64,000 nucleotides of DNA from Bacillus sp. 1780r2a1 (GTDB lineage Bacteria; Bacillota; Bacilli; Bacillales; Bacillaceae_H). The notes under the pieces are model-generated. The model was not told where the DNA came from. It did no database searches and saw only the letters and a program-made list of their open reading frames with translations. Of the stretch, positions 1 through 9,222 are shown piece by piece. The position numbers were made by a program, and so were the translations under genes. Position 1 is the first letter of the stretch; each line of letters opens with the position of its first letter. Location: positions 2,661,501 through 2,725,500 of the forward strand of contig CP099863.1 of the NCBI GenBank assembly GCA_024134725.1. Reading direction: 5' to 3'.

Positions 1-257
1 ATACCAATTACTAAATCAACGTTATAAAGTTCTTTTGCATAGATATGAATATCTTCATCATAACAATATCCTTTATGCTGAATAACCGGGATGTGTTCAG
101 GCAACGCGCTGTATTGATTAAAAGCATCAAATGATTTGAATCCTGTAAAAACTACTGGCTTAGAAAAGCTGGCTATGTATTGGTCCATTTTCTTCGCAGC
201 ACCTATTTCACAAATATAGTGATTAGGACCACTTCTTACAATATTGGGTTCACTCAT
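1..257 (-). CDS. iron-containing alcohol/glycerol dehydrogenase-like protein, N-terminal part
   Basis: The first 85 codons of a gene that runs off the left edge. The ATG at 257 follows a strong AAGGAGGAC ribosome site. The fragment opens MSEPNIVRSGPNHYICEIGA and ends LYNVDLVIGI. This resembles the N-terminal half of GldA-type iron-containing dehydrogenases, where a short strand-turn start is followed by a Rossmann-like segment leading into a GIGGGK loop just beyond the break. The metal ligands and the loop itself lie outside the window, so substrate and exact subfamily cannot be read. Its promoter would lie in the roughly 120 bp before the SDR gene upstream of it on the same strand. Confidence 0.6.
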   Translation of the reverse strand, partial: MSEPNIVRSGPNHYICEIGAAKKMDQYIASFSKPVVFTGFKSFDAFNQYSALPEHIPVIQHKGYCYDEDIHIYAKELYNVDLVIG

Positions 258-376
258 GTTGTCCTCCTTAACCGTTTCATAATTTTAAATTTTTCGTTAA
301 TTAACTCAGTATACGATAGAAGAATTTAGCATGCAAACCCTAAAAACCTTCACTTATGTAAAAGGCTTTCAAGGTC

Positions 377-1222
377 TTATTTCAACAACTTTTTAATGAT
401 GATTCTCTCCCAAACGCTCCACGGAAGCATACGTTTTAACCATACAGATACCTTAACCCCTTTACCAACAGGGTATCTAAGTTTTTTTAGCTGACGTTGG
501 TTGCATAAAGAAAGAAGTAAAGAAACAACTTGATCAGGGTCACCGAGCTTTTTCTCACCAGCCTGTAGCTCATTCTCAATTGCACGCATATAAGCACGGT
601 AAGCAGATCCTTCATTCAATGAATGCTTTGATACCTTCTTGCCTGTTGTCCAAATATTCGTCGCATAAGAACCTGGTTCAATTAAAGCAACATCAACTCC
701 AAACGGCTTTAGCTCAAGCCGTAAACTTTCACTATAACCTTCGAGTGCATGTTTAGATGATACATACGGTGATAGTCCTGGAAACCCAATTAACCCACTG
801 ATGCTGCTAATATTAATAATTTTGCCCTTGCGCTTTTCTCTCATAAATGGGAGCACTGCCTGAGTTACCCTCATGACACCGAATACGTTCGTTTCAAACT
901 GCTCTTTATATTCATCTATATGAATTTCCTCGCTAAAGCCACCAAACGCAAATCCTGCGTTATTAATTAATATATCAATGCCGTTTGTGTTATGTAATAG
1001 CGTAGTTAATTCGTCAATTGAACGTTGAGACGTAACATCTAGTTCAACAAATACTACTCTTTCTTTTAACTTATCCTTTTCTAACATCCTTAACAGAGCA
1101 CTTTTCTTTTCTAAATTACGCATTGAAGCAATGACTTTATATCCAGCTTTAGCTAGCTGATATGCACTAAGTAAACCAAATCCACTTGAGGTTCCTGTAA
1201 TTAATACCGTTTGTGTCTTCAT
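377..1222 (-). CDS. SDR family NAD(P)-dependent oxidoreductase
   Basis: A 281-residue classical short-chain dehydrogenase. Visible signatures are the cofactor loop TGTSSGFG near residue 8, the NNAG motif near residue 86 and the catalytic pair YVSSK near residue 153, with the serine in ISSISG just before it. The PG motif after the active site (EPGSYATN) is also present. I start at the ATG at 1222 because a GGAGGG site precedes it; the frame is open 13 codons further upstream but has no ribosome site there. The substrate cannot be deduced. The gene stands alone; the dehydrogenase fragment lies 120 bp downstream. Confidence 0.88.
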   Translation of the reverse strand: MKTQTVLITGTSSGFGLLSAYQLAKAGYKVIASMRNLEKKSALLRMLEKDKLKERVVFVELDVTSQRSIDELTTLLHNTNGIDILINNAGFAFGGFSEEIHIDEYKEQFETNVFGVMRVTQAVLPFMREKRKGKIINISSISGLIGFPGLSPYVSSKHALEGYSESLRLELKPFGVDVALIEPGSYATNIWTTGKKVSKHSLNEGSAYRAYMRAIENELQAGEKKLGDPDQVVSLLLSLCNQRQLKKLRYPVGKGVKVSVWLKRMLPWSVWERIIIKKLLK

Positions 1223-1573
1223 CTCTATCCCTCCGTTTATCCACAGCTTGATATAGACCATATTACAGTACCAAATAAAAGATAAAAATATATTTTAAAA
1301 TAAACCTAAACCATTCCAAACCTTCCTACAACATATAGGGTAAGTCGAATAAACTGACTCTCCTTCAAAAAACCATATGCTTTCTTGAACTCTGGAAATT
1401 GACTCCCAGTATCACATGCTCTCTGTCTTAGTGGTTGTTTAGCACAAATTTATTTAACCATATACACCCAATATAAATTAATTATGTATAGAAAACCTAC
1501 TTGTACCTATCTTTTTGATCTTGGCACACATTTTGCAATACCTTTATGTAATTCGATTAAAGGAGGTAAACAA

Positions 1574-2650
1574 ATGAAGAACACAAAAAAACGAAACCAC
1601 TTTGGTAAACGTATGATCACATGCATCGCTTTAACGGGGGGACTACTTCTATCCACGTTACCAACCTCAGCAGCTGCAGCTAACTATACGCTCTATACAA
1701 CGGGCAGTTCAGTTGATAAAACAACAACCACGACTTTTGGACAAGTGTACATGGGAGGCAGTACCGATGTAGACGAAGCGTTTAAATGGATGATTAATAA
1801 AGCGAATGGTGGCGACTTTTTAATTCTTCGTGCAACGGGTTCAGACGGATATAATCAATATGTTTATGATTTAGCTAACTCAATAGGAAAGCCATTAAAC
1901 TCTGTTAGTACAATCGTTGTAACTGACCTAGCCAGAGCAGGTTCAGACTCCTCACTAATAAGTCGCATTAATAAAGCAGAAGGAATCTTCTTTGCAGGAG
2001 GTAATCAAGCTGATTACGTTGATTTTTTAGAAGGAACACCCGCTCTTACTGCACTTAATAACCGTATTGCACAAGGAATTCCTTTTGGAGGCACAAGTGC
2101 CGGCACTATGATTCAAGGAGATCATATTTATGATTCGATATCAGCAGGTTCAACAACGCTTGATTCTGCAACAGCACTAAGAAATCCGTATAGCTCACTT
2201 ATTTCTTTTACAGATTATCTCATTCAAACTCCGCATAATAATCATGTACAAACCGACACTCATTTTGAACAAAGAGACCGAATGGGGCGTTTTTTAACAT
2301 TCTTAGCTCGTAATATTAAAGACGGTGAAGAAACTGGAACAAGCGCCAAAGGTATTGCTGTAAATGAACAGTCTGCTCTTTTAGTTGAGAAGGACGGGAC
2401 AGCAAAGGTTGTTACGCAGCCTGGCGCTGTGAACGCTGCAGTTTATATGGCAAAAACAAACCAAGCCCCAACTACTTGTGTAAGTGGGGTACCCCTAACG
2501 TTCAACAACGTTTCTATTTATAAGCTGTTTAACGGTAACACATTTAATCTTTCAACATGGTCAGGTTCTGGCGGACTGTCTTACACGCTGAACGTCAACA
2601 ATGGCACTATCACTTCTTCTACAGGCAATATTTATGGTGGAAATCGTTAA
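1574..2650 (+). CDS. secreted cyanophycinase-like serine peptidase (family S51)
   Basis: A 358-residue protein with a typical Gram-positive signal peptide: a basic start (MKNTKKRNHFGKR), a hydrophobic core, and an Ala-rich cleavage region near residue 35. The mature part carries the S51 nucleophile elbow GGTSAGTM and the later block HFEQRDRMGRF, both hallmarks of cyanophycinase-like peptidases. Cyanophycinases cut beta-aspartyl-arginine bonds; an exported form suggests use of an external polymer or dipeptide, but this is inference. The ATG at 1574 follows AAAGGAGG; an earlier in-frame ATG at 1484 would put about 30 non-signal residues in front of the signal peptide, so I reject it. The gene ends at a strong hairpin shared with the convergent excalibur gene. 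Confidence 0.85.
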   Translation: MKNTKKRNHFGKRMITCIALTGGLLLSTLPTSAAAANYTLYTTGSSVDKTTTTTFGQVYMGGSTDVDEAFKWMINKANGGDFLILRATGSDGYNQYVYDLANSIGKPLNSVSTIVVTDLARAGSDSSLISRINKAEGIFFAGGNQADYVDFLEGTPALTALNNRIAQGIPFGGTSAGTMIQGDHIYDSISAGSTTLDSATALRNPYSSLISFTDYLIQTPHNNHVQTDTHFEQRDRMGRFLTFLARNIKDGEETGTSAKGIAVNEQSALLVEKDGTAKVVTQPGAVNAAVYMAKTNQAPTTCVSGVPLTFNNVSIYKLFNGNTFNLSTWSGSGGLSYTLNVNNGTITSSTGNIYGGNR

Positions 2651-2663
2651 GTCGTCGTTCATA

Positions 2664-2697
2664 AAATAGCCCTCTTCTAACAAGAAGAGGGCTATTT
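2664..2697. terminator. bidirectional terminator between cyanophycinase-like and excalibur genes
   Basis: A perfect 15-bp stem (AAATAGCCCTCTTCT paired with its complement) around the loop AACA, with A/T runs on both sides, lies between two convergent stop codons. Confidence 0.85.
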
Positions 2698-2705
2698 ACA
2701 TTTGA

Positions 2706-2969
2706 TTATTTTTCACAAGCAATAAGATCTTTGTCCCTATCTAACTTTGAATTCCCATCATATAACGCTTTTGATACATAGGGCTTATGATATGTTTTTC
2801 CACCTTTATTTTTAATGTTTGCTGCGCGAGCTACGCCTCCCTTATATGCTTTGTTTAACTCCGCACAGTTTTTATATGATTTTGGAGCGGCATCTGCAGT
2901 TAAAGGAATCATCGATGAAGCACCTACAACTAAACCAAAAGACATCACAAAAGGTAATATCCTCTTCAT
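2706..2969 (-). CDS. excalibur calcium-binding domain protein
   Basis: An 87-residue exported protein. A signal peptide (MKRILPFVMSFGLV, ending near TADAAP) is followed by one excalibur domain: the opening YKNCAELNKAY and the closing loop DRDKDLIACEK, whose DxDxD pattern resembles an EF-hand calcium loop bracketed by two cysteines. Excalibur domains are common at the ends of Bacillus surface and nuclease proteins; here the domain is essentially the whole mature protein. The function is unknown, perhaps cell-envelope calcium binding. It is convergent with the cyanophycinase-like gene. Confidence 0.85.
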   Translation of the reverse strand: MKRILPFVMSFGLVVGASSMIPLTADAAPKSYKNCAELNKAYKGGVARAANIKNKGGKTYHKPYVSKALYDGNSKLDRDKDLIACEK

Positions 2970-3119
2970 AATCAGTTCTTCACTCTCATTACTTTTATCA
3001 TATTTTGTTCATCAATTTCCATCAATCTTTTTTGAAGTTCTCTCTAAAATACTCTTACCATTTTGGTCTTCGTATAGTTCTGCTTTCTAAAACAAATAAC
3101 TATATAAAGGAGGTTTACC

Positions 3120-3590
3120 ATGGTCTTATCTATTTTTGTTTTTATTTCATTCCTTACGATATCCCTTTTTTATATGCAGCATAAAGTATTGTCTGTTGTT
3201 GAAAATACGTTTTTGTTTTTAATCGTACTAATTATTAATATTAATGCTGCTTGGATTATTAACGAAGAGCTCAACTTGATTAATACACCAACAACCCCTA
3301 TTCCCTATACAGCCTTTATCTTAGATCGAAGTCTTATCTTTCCAATGCTATTTGTTATTCAATTCAACCTTCTCTATCGCTATTCTGGGATCAAACGTTG
3401 GTTTGGCATTACACTCTTATTTTTAGCAGGGTTTGTTTGCTTAAGATTTCTGGCTGTTCGGTTGGAGGTTTACACTTATGAACAGTGGAACTTTTTGTAT
3501 GATGCTGGATATACGCTCATACTACAGTTTATTTTATTTTACGTATTTAACATGTATCGCAAAATTACCTTACGAAAGGTGATGTTATAA
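3120..3590 (+). CDS. small integral membrane protein, unknown function
   Basis: A 156-residue protein with about four or five hydrophobic segments, starting directly with one (MVLSIFVFISFLTISLFY) and ending with a short basic tail (RKITLRKVML). The ATG at 3120 follows TAAAGGAGG. I do not recognise the family. Only two bases separate its stop codon from the next gene, another small membrane protein, so the two are almost certainly cotranscribed and perhaps form one complex. Confidence 0.7.
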   Translation: MVLSIFVFISFLTISLFYMQHKVLSVVENTFLFLIVLIININAAWIINEELNLINTPTTPIPYTAFILDRSLIFPMLFVIQFNLLYRYSGIKRWFGITLLFLAGFVCLRFLAVRLEVYTYEQWNFLYDAGYTLILQFILFYVFNMYRKITLRKVML

Positions 3591-3592
3591 AT

Positions 3593-4087
3593 ATGTGGTT
3601 TGGTGAATGGAGTAAGAACGAAGTCATCTTATTATGTATGATTGGATTTGCTATCGTTATTGCATTGCTGTTACCCAGAAAGTTGACGAAAGAAATTACC
3701 ATTTTAAGCTGGCTTTGGGGACTTGCTAGCGGCCTTGTATTTGATTTTACAATCGGTGGTGGAATTATTGATTTTTACACGGTAAATGACTCTCCACACT
3801 ATGAATTGTTTGATGGTCTTTATTATTTATTGTTTGCGCCTTTTGGCTACTTTTTCATTTATTTCTATGAGACGTTTCATATTTCAAAATATACGTTTAT
3901 TTACTACATTCTTATTTGGACATTAATTGGTATCGGAATGAATTGGATTTTTATTAAGTCGGATATCATTGCGTTCCAAAACGGATTTTCACTTACATAC
4001 TCATTTTCTGTCTTTTTGCTTACGCAAACTATTACCGCTTTAGCATATGAACAGTTAAAGAAAGCACAACAGCATACGGCTACCTAG
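3593..4087 (+). CDS. small integral membrane protein, possibly CBO0543-like
   Basis: A 164-residue protein with about five membrane segments and aromatic-rich loops (GGGIIDFYTVND, FIYFYETFHISKY). The length and the Phe/Tyr-rich loop pattern recall the CBO0543 family of small Bacillus membrane proteins, but the match is from memory and weak. It starts two bases after the preceding membrane protein gene, with a GAAAGGTG ribosome site inside that gene. Function unknown. Confidence 0.68.
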   Translation: MWFGEWSKNEVILLCMIGFAIVIALLLPRKLTKEITILSWLWGLASGLVFDFTIGGGIIDFYTVNDSPHYELFDGLYYLLFAPFGYFFIYFYETFHISKYTFIYYILIWTLIGIGMNWIFIKSDIIAFQNGFSLTYSFSVFLLTQTITALAYEQLKKAQQHTAT

Positions 4088-4125
4088 TGGTAGAGCAGCC
4101 TACTCATTGTTAAAATATGCTCGCT

Positions 4126-4174
4126 AAAAAACTCCCCGTTGGTTGAATAAATAAAACTTAAAGGGAGCTTTTTT
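4126..4174 (+). terminator. weak terminator after the membrane protein pair
   Basis: AAAAAACTCCC pairs with GGGAGCTTTTTT across a loop of about 26 bases with one mismatch, ending in a T run. The long loop makes this uncertain. Confidence 0.4.
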
Positions 4175-4183
4175 ATGCTGATA

Positions 4184-4491
4184 TCACGAATTTATTAACT
4201 TGCGAAAGAACTGATCAACTTCTTCTATTTCAACCTTTGTAGCTATAATTATCTCAGAACGGTCCCTTTTTTCGCTTAGCACTTCACCGATGAGCTCTTC
4301 TGAACGTTCTGATATGCTGTATCTAAAAAGTTCATTACTTGGTTTAATACTGTGCGAACCAACTCTTTACCTGCTTCTTCATTCAAGTCTAGATATAAAT
4401 TATGCCTTCCTACAGTGTTTGCACCAAAGCCAATTGAATTAACATATCAATCAGATTTCCCTAAACGATTTTGTTGAATTATTTTATCCAT
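4184..4491 (-). pseudogene. aldo/keto reductase remnant (stop, frameshift, internal deletion)
   Basis: Read on the minus strand from the ATG at 4491, the frame gives MDKIIQQNRLGKSD, then a TGA, then [13 protein letters not shown] and [19 protein letters not shown] up to NFLDTAY. This is the N-terminal barrel start of a Tas-like aldo/keto reductase (GxG strand and the active-site Asp-Thr-Ala-Tyr). After the Tyr the frame shifts; another frame continues [20 protein letters not shown] and IIIATK, then jumps to EIEEVDQFFRKLINS, which looks like the family's C-terminal helix. So there is one nonsense codon, one frameshift and loss of roughly 200 central residues. Assigned by recognition only. Confidence 0.72.
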
Positions 4492-4726
4492 CTCCTTTTT
4501 TTCATTTTGTTTCCCCATCCATTCCTAAGCACAATTCTTGCTATTGCTATATAGGTATACTATATTAGTTTCCGTCGACTCATTACATTGCACGAAATTA
4601 AATAGAACACCATTTCTATCTTTGACTTAGATGATTAGACTCTGATCAAAACGGGAATGTTAGTTGGGCTACAGATTATCATTCACATTTACAATTAAAT
4701 AACGATTGCTAAAGGGGACTATTAAA

Positions 4727-6022
4727 ATGACTAGCTATCAAGAACTTGTCAAAAACCAGCGTTCATTCTTTTACAGTGGTAAAACAAAAGACGTTGCATT
4801 TCGAATTGAGACACTAACAAAGCTAAAAGAGCTAATTCAAAATCATGAACAAGATATTTTAGATGCGCTAAAAGCAGATTTAAATAAGCCAGAAGCGGAA
4901 GCTAAGCGCGCAGAGGTTGGTTTAGTATTAGGAGAGATTGAATTTACACTAAAACATCTCGAAGAATGGGCAGCTACTAAAGAAGTATCAACACCAGCTA
5001 CTCACGAAGGTGCAAAAAGCTTTATCCAACCCGACCCTTACGGTGTTGCGCTTGTAATCGCACCTTGGAACTACCCTTTCCAATTAGCTGTAACTCCTCT
5101 TGCCGGAGCCATTGCTGCTGGTAACTGTGCGGTATTAAAGCCATCTGAATTGACACCAAGAACATCAAGTTTACTTGCTGCACTCATTAACGAAAACTTC
5201 CCTGAAGAGTACCTATGCGTAGTAGAAGGAGAAGTAGAAACAAGCACTGCTTTATTAAAGGAAAACTTTAATTATATCTTCTTCACAGGGAGTACGGCTG
5301 TAGGTAAAATTGTTGCAAAAGCTGCAGCTGAACACTTAACACCTACTACCCTTGAATTGGGAGGAAAAAGTCCAACCATCGTTCATAGTGATGCAAATAT
5401 AGAAGAAGCTGCAGTCCGTATTGCACGCGGAAAGTTTGCAAATGCTGGACAAACATGCGTAGCACCAGATTATATCCTTGTACAAAAAAATAGTAAGCAA
5501 GCTTTAATTGAAAAGCTAAAAGAAGTAATCATAACTTCATATGGTGAAAACATTTCATCTGATTTAGATTTTTCACATATTGTTAGCGAAAAACATTTCG
5601 AGCGTCTAACTAACTATTTAGATAACGGTAAGCTTGTTGCTGGAGGAAATAGCGATCGTTCTAAGCTTTTCATTGAACCAACAATTCTTGATGAGATTTC
5701 ATTTGACGATTCAGTTATGCAGGACGAGATCTTCGGTCCGATCTTACCTATTATTGAATATGACGAGTTATCAGAAGTTATAGCAGCTGTTCGTAATCGT
5801 CCAAATCCGCTAGCTCTTTATGTATTTACACAAGACCAAAGGGTACAGGACTATATTTTAAATAACTTATCGTTTGGCGGTTCTGCTGTAAACGATACAA
5901 TTAGTCATATGACTTCTCACTACCTACCTTTTGGTGGAGTGGGTGAAAGCGGAATGGGCGCTTATCATGGAAAAGCAAGCTTCGATACATTTTCACACTT
6001 TAAAAGCGTGCTAATCCGTTAA
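4727..6022 (+). CDS. aldehyde dehydrogenase, ALDH3/YwdH-like
   Basis: A 431-residue aldehyde dehydrogenase that oxidises an aldehyde to the acid with NAD(P)+. Visible motifs: PWNYPF, GNCAVLKPSE, FFTGSTAVGK (cofactor fold), the catalytic Glu in LELGGKSP, the catalytic Cys in NAGQTCVAPDY and the late EIFGPILP. The length is short for the superfamily and typical of the class 3 group, which includes Bacillus YwdH and eukaryotic fatty aldehyde dehydrogenases. I start at the ATG at 4727, after AAAGGGGAC; an upstream in-frame ATG lacks a site. The physiological aldehyde is not evident from the neighbours. A strong terminator follows. Confidence 0.9.
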   Translation: MTSYQELVKNQRSFFYSGKTKDVAFRIETLTKLKELIQNHEQDILDALKADLNKPEAEAKRAEVGLVLGEIEFTLKHLEEWAATKEVSTPATHEGAKSFIQPDPYGVALVIAPWNYPFQLAVTPLAGAIAAGNCAVLKPSELTPRTSSLLAALINENFPEEYLCVVEGEVETSTALLKENFNYIFFTGSTAVGKIVAKAAAEHLTPTTLELGGKSPTIVHSDANIEEAAVRIARGKFANAGQTCVAPDYILVQKNSKQALIEKLKEVIITSYGENISSDLDFSHIVSEKHFERLTNYLDNGKLVAGGNSDRSKLFIEPTILDEISFDDSVMQDEIFGPILPIIEYDELSEVIAAVRNRPNPLALYVFTQDQRVQDYILNNLSFGGSAVNDTISHMTSHYLPFGGVGESGMGAYHGKASFDTFSHFKSVLIR

Positions 6023-6030
6023 ATCAATTA

Positions 6031-6069
6031 AAAAAGCTATTTCGGTTACTTATACCGAGATAGCTTTTT
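6031..6069. terminator. terminator after aldehyde dehydrogenase
   Basis: AAAAAGCTATTTCGGT pairs with ACCGAGATAGCTTTTT around a 7-base loop and ends in T6. It may also serve the convergent DUF1796 gene. Confidence 0.85.
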
Positions 6070-6089
6070 TGTCTTACTGAAAACGTACA

Positions 6090-6767
6090 CTATTGCTTTG
6101 CTAATGTAATACCGCTCAGTACGTATCGCCACGTGTCATCATCAAACGGAATATTCGGTACTTTTAGTGCACAAACGTGCTTTAAATCCCAATTTAACTC
6201 TTCCACTCCCTGAAACCCATCTTCTGGACACAGTAAAAGAATAGAAAACTTACCTCGTGTCATCGTTTTAACTGTCTCTTGTAATTCAGCGGCTTCTTCA
6301 TATGACCCAGCCCAGCGAACAAACAAAATGGATGGACTCTTTTTGATTGCGTGTAAAAAGCGACGTATGCGAAACACTAACTTTCTTCTAAATGCTGGAT
6401 ATGTGGCATGCCAATGCTGCTGTTGAACAATAGGGAAATCATGTACGGAAATCACGTTATACAGCGTATCTTTTACAAAATAAGATCTAACTAACTTACT
6501 TTCATTAGCATTTTCTTCCTTTTCAGCTTCTTCTTCGTTAAAGAAAAAGTCCGTATCATCTAAAAGCATCATATTTCTTAATTCCATAAACCCTTGAAAT
6601 CGATTCTTTAATAATCGGTTTACATCTGACAGAAACAGAGTAACTTTCCAATCCAGCGGTCCAGAAAATGTGCGGAGATTATACTCTTTCAGTTTTGAAG
6701 CAGGGTTACACGCACTTCCCAAACTTAAAACAACGTGATAAGAACCTTTGAGTTCCTCTAAGTTCAA
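6090..6767 (-). CDS. DUF1796 family putative papain-like cysteine peptidase
   Basis: A 225-residue protein. Its N-terminus has the DUF1796 pattern: a hydrophobic strand ending in LGSACNPASKLKEY, then FSGPLDW, then a His in ISVHDFP further on. The conserved Cys (residue 19) and this His suggest a papain-like catalytic pair, as proposed for the family; activity is not demonstrated by sequence alone. A Rossmann-like C-terminal half (SPSILFVRW, KFSILLLCPEDG) is visible. The gene is monocistronic, convergent with the aldehyde dehydrogenase gene. Confidence 0.8.
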   Translation of the reverse strand: MNLEELKGSYHVVLSLGSACNPASKLKEYNLRTFSGPLDWKVTLFLSDVNRLLKNRFQGFMELRNMMLLDDTDFFFNEEEAEKEENANESKLVRSYFVKDTLYNVISVHDFPIVQQQHWHATYPAFRRKLVFRIRRFLHAIKKSPSILFVRWAGSYEEAAELQETVKTMTRGKFSILLLCPEDGFQGVEELNWDLKHVCALKVPNIPFDDDTWRYVLSGITLAKQ

Positions 6768-7045
6768 CTTCCTTCACCTTACTTTATTTAGTTTATTATT
6801 ATCATATGGTGAAGGGCCAAAAAAGCTTGGACAAACGAATATTTTTTGAATTTTTTCCCACAAAGAAGTAGATTTAATTTTTATCCCATGTAAATAAAGA
6901 CTTCATTTTTAACGATACAGTCCACATAAGAAGCCATGCTCTGAAATCATTCAGTTATCTCTTCCTTGTTATTAATCCAGCTTTTTTATCAAACTTGTTT
7001 AAAAGAACGGCTGGTAGAACAGCTCTTCAATAGAAAACTGAGGCT

Positions 7046-7240
7046 GGAATATCACGAACTAATTCCTTCCCAAAGATAACTCATTATACTTTTTTATAGT
7101 AGTTAGTTTGTTGGGACAATCTCGTTTCATTGTGCTAAAGCTACTCCCTTCCCCCCCAGTTTGTTTAATGGTTTTTCGAACCAACAAAAAATATCCAAAC
7201 CATCAAAAGTAGTTAACTCAAGATAGTTTGGATATATCAT
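7046..7240 (-). repeat. 3'-end repeat copy A with terminator-like hairpin
   Basis: The 6768-7266 gap holds no ORF I can support. Its right half matches copy B at 42520-42706: shared landmarks are a block near ATTCCTTC-CAAAGA, TAGT-TAGTTTGT, a GACAAT-TCGTT-CATTGTGCTAAAG block, GAACCAACAAAAA, and a hairpin (7191-7235) of ATATCCAAAC with GTTTGGATAT around GTTAAC. On the minus strand the hairpin is followed by T6, so it can terminate the gene ending at 7267. Copies C and D show the same layout. Confidence 0.6.
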
Positions 7241-7266
7241 TAATTAAAAGGCGCTTTTCTCATTTT

Positions 7267-7872
7267 TTATTTTTGTTCCTCAATATATTGTACTAATTCA
7301 AACAATACGTGATAAATTAACTCGAATGTATCATGTAGAGAAAGGCTTTCATCAAACCCCGTCATTGATTCAATATCAATATTAATGTCCCACATGCCGT
7401 CTTTATCATTAAATAGTGCTTGGAAGCTATTTTGTCCTTCTGCTAACTCATTTGTTAAAAATGCTTTAATATGAGAACCTACTTTTTTTGGCTGGCGCAG
7501 TCCGAAAAGCACTTTATAGGTACGAAACACATCATCAAGCTCTACAGAAACCCCTTCAACACGAATCACATCAAATGATTGACATTCAATATAAATAAAC
7601 TCTTTTGGATGGGTTTTCACATATTGAATTGACTCTTTTAAGAATGTACTAGCAGCTTCTTCAGATAATAAATTTTCAGACTCTTTGTCTACTCTCTCCA
7701 CGTACGCGTCCGCAAATCGAGTGTGATCACTTTTGGAAGAGATTGTGACGCCTTCTGGAATTAATTCATTTTTCATTGCAAAAATCTTCTCCTCTTCATA
7801 AAGCTCTACTTCTTGTCCAGAACAACCTTTTAGTTCTTCTTTAATATACTCTTTTACCGTTTCTTTTAACAT
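7267..7872 (-). CDS. conserved hypothetical protein
   Basis: A 201-residue soluble, acidic protein (LKETVKEYIKEELKG at the start, IYHVLFELVQYIEEQK at the end) with no membrane segment, signal peptide or motif I can assign. I believe close relatives occur across Bacillus, sometimes carrying doubtful aminotransferase annotations; nothing in this sequence supports an enzyme function. A ribosome site (GGGGAAATC) precedes the ATG. The repeat hairpin at 7191-7235 would terminate it. Confidence 0.7.
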   Translation of the reverse strand: MLKETVKEYIKEELKGCSGQEVELYEEEKIFAMKNELIPEGVTISSKSDHTRFADAYVERVDKESENLLSEEAASTFLKESIQYVKTHPKEFIYIECQSFDVIRVEGVSVELDDVFRTYKVLFGLRQPKKVGSHIKAFLTNELAEGQNSFQALFNDKDGMWDINIDIESMTGFDESLSLHDTFELIYHVLFELVQYIEEQK

Positions 7873-8000
7873 TGATTTCCCCTACCCTATTACGGTTAGC
7901 CACCTAATTATCTAACAACTCATTTTCCTTTTATAATAACTGAAATGAAGGGTAATTTCTACCATGTACAAACGATTGTCTTTCACTTTTTTTACTTTTT

Positions 8001-9002
8001 TTATTTTGTTAAATCGATTCGATCTTCCATCTGGGGTGGTTCTTCCATCCAACCATTTTTCGCCATGATTTTTCCGCCATCTTGACCATAGGTTAAGATA
8101 TCTTTCGCCGTATCAATCAAAGATAGTGGAAGATCATTTCGTAAGCTAAATGCAGTTCCTAGTGCATTGCTTCCCAATCCGAAGCTGCAGAAAATACTTG
8201 TACAGTACATCATGAGTTTATCTGAAAATGGTGCTATTTGAGAATTTGTCGCTTTACCAGCCCACGTTGATGCAGCTTGAATATCACTAGCGAGAAGTAG
8301 CTGCGTATAGTTAGCTACAATTTTCTTTGATAATTCTTTTCCTTTAATAAAGTATTTACGTACTTCAGGCTCATTCGCCACTTGTGCAAAGCCTGTTATC
8401 ATTTGCATACCTAAAATATTTGTGTCGACTGCATAATGAATATGCGCTACTTCCACCGTATTAAGCGCTCGCTTTTCAGAAAACAGTTTTATGCCATTCA
8501 TATACCCCGTACCTTTAGCAAACTTTACTTCTTTTGGCATGGATACCACAGGTGGTCTCACTAGAACACCTTTTTTTTGTAAATAATCTACACATTGGCT
8601 ATATACACCTTGCGTAAATCCTGTTAGCTCTTGATATAGAGATACGACATCATCACGTTGTGCCATGCTTAAATGAAGTGTATGCAATCCCATGCTCATT
8701 TGCTTTAATAAGCGTAAAAACATAATGTCAAATAGATGATCGTAAAGTTTTGGCACCCCTGGATTCACGTCTTGCTCTGTAAATCCAACGGGTACAACCG
8801 CTCCTTCTTGTTCGAAAATTTGCTTTATTCTTCCTATATAGTGAACAATTTTATTATGGGTAGATGTTAAAATTTCTTTGGCGCCTTCGTCTTCTGCATG
8901 CTCAATAAAATGTTCCAGTAGCCGCTGAGACATTGTTTTTTGTTGATATGTCATCCATAGTGTTGCTAGTTCGCTTGAACTAAGTGGTATATGACTTGTC
9001 AT
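8001..9002 (-). CDS. DUF3231 family protein, CotF/ferritin-like, spore-associated
   Basis: A 333-residue helical protein made of two similar halves. Each begins with a segment on the pattern L-ELA-LW-TY (SSELATLWMTYQQKTMS; VEVAHIHYAVDTNILGM) and contains a four-helix-bundle-like run; the C-terminus WMEEPPQMEDR is typical of CotF-related proteins. DUF3231 proteins are paralogues of the spore coat protein CotF and usually belong to sporulation regulons, but I did not find a convincing sporulation promoter here. It follows the tyrosyl-tRNA synthetase gene on the same strand, separated by a terminator, so it is probably independent. Confidence 0.82.
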   Translation of the reverse strand: MTSHIPLSSSELATLWMTYQQKTMSQRLLEHFIEHAEDEGAKEILTSTHNKIVHYIGRIKQIFEQEGAVVPVGFTEQDVNPGVPKLYDHLFDIMFLRLLKQMSMGLHTLHLSMAQRDDVVSLYQELTGFTQGVYSQCVDYLQKKGVLVRPPVVSMPKEVKFAKGTGYMNGIKLFSEKRALNTVEVAHIHYAVDTNILGMQMITGFAQVANEPEVRKYFIKGKELSKKIVANYTQLLLASDIQAASTWAGKATNSQIAPFSDKLMMYCTSIFCSFGLGSNALGTAFSLRNDLPLSLIDTAKDILTYGQDGGKIMAKNGWMEEPPQMEDRIDLTK

Positions 9003-9190
9003 GTATGTTGCCCCCTATACTTTATCAGGATAAATAAAAAATTTTCGATTATTTTTTTATGTAAATTCTGAGTAACTCCTGCAAAAGCTCTACTAAATAG
9101 CATGGCTTCTAAATTGGACACTTTTCTCTCTATCTTTACTTTTTTGATACTACTACTATTTACATTTTTAATCATAATATGTAGTCCATA

Positions 9191-9219
9191 AAAAAAGCTC
9201 TCTATTATGAGAGCTTTTT
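9191..9219 (-). terminator. terminator of tyrZ
   Basis: AAAAAAGCTCTC pairs with GAGAGCTTTTT around TATTAT; on the minus strand the stem ends in T6 just downstream of the synthetase stop codon. Confidence 0.85.
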
Positions 9220-9222
9220 CCA

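Noticed and set aside
7046-7240. Repeat copies A-D as insertion sequences or MITEs
   Set aside because: No terminal inverted repeats around the whole unit, no target duplications and no transposase remnant; the only inverted repeat is the terminator-like hairpin.
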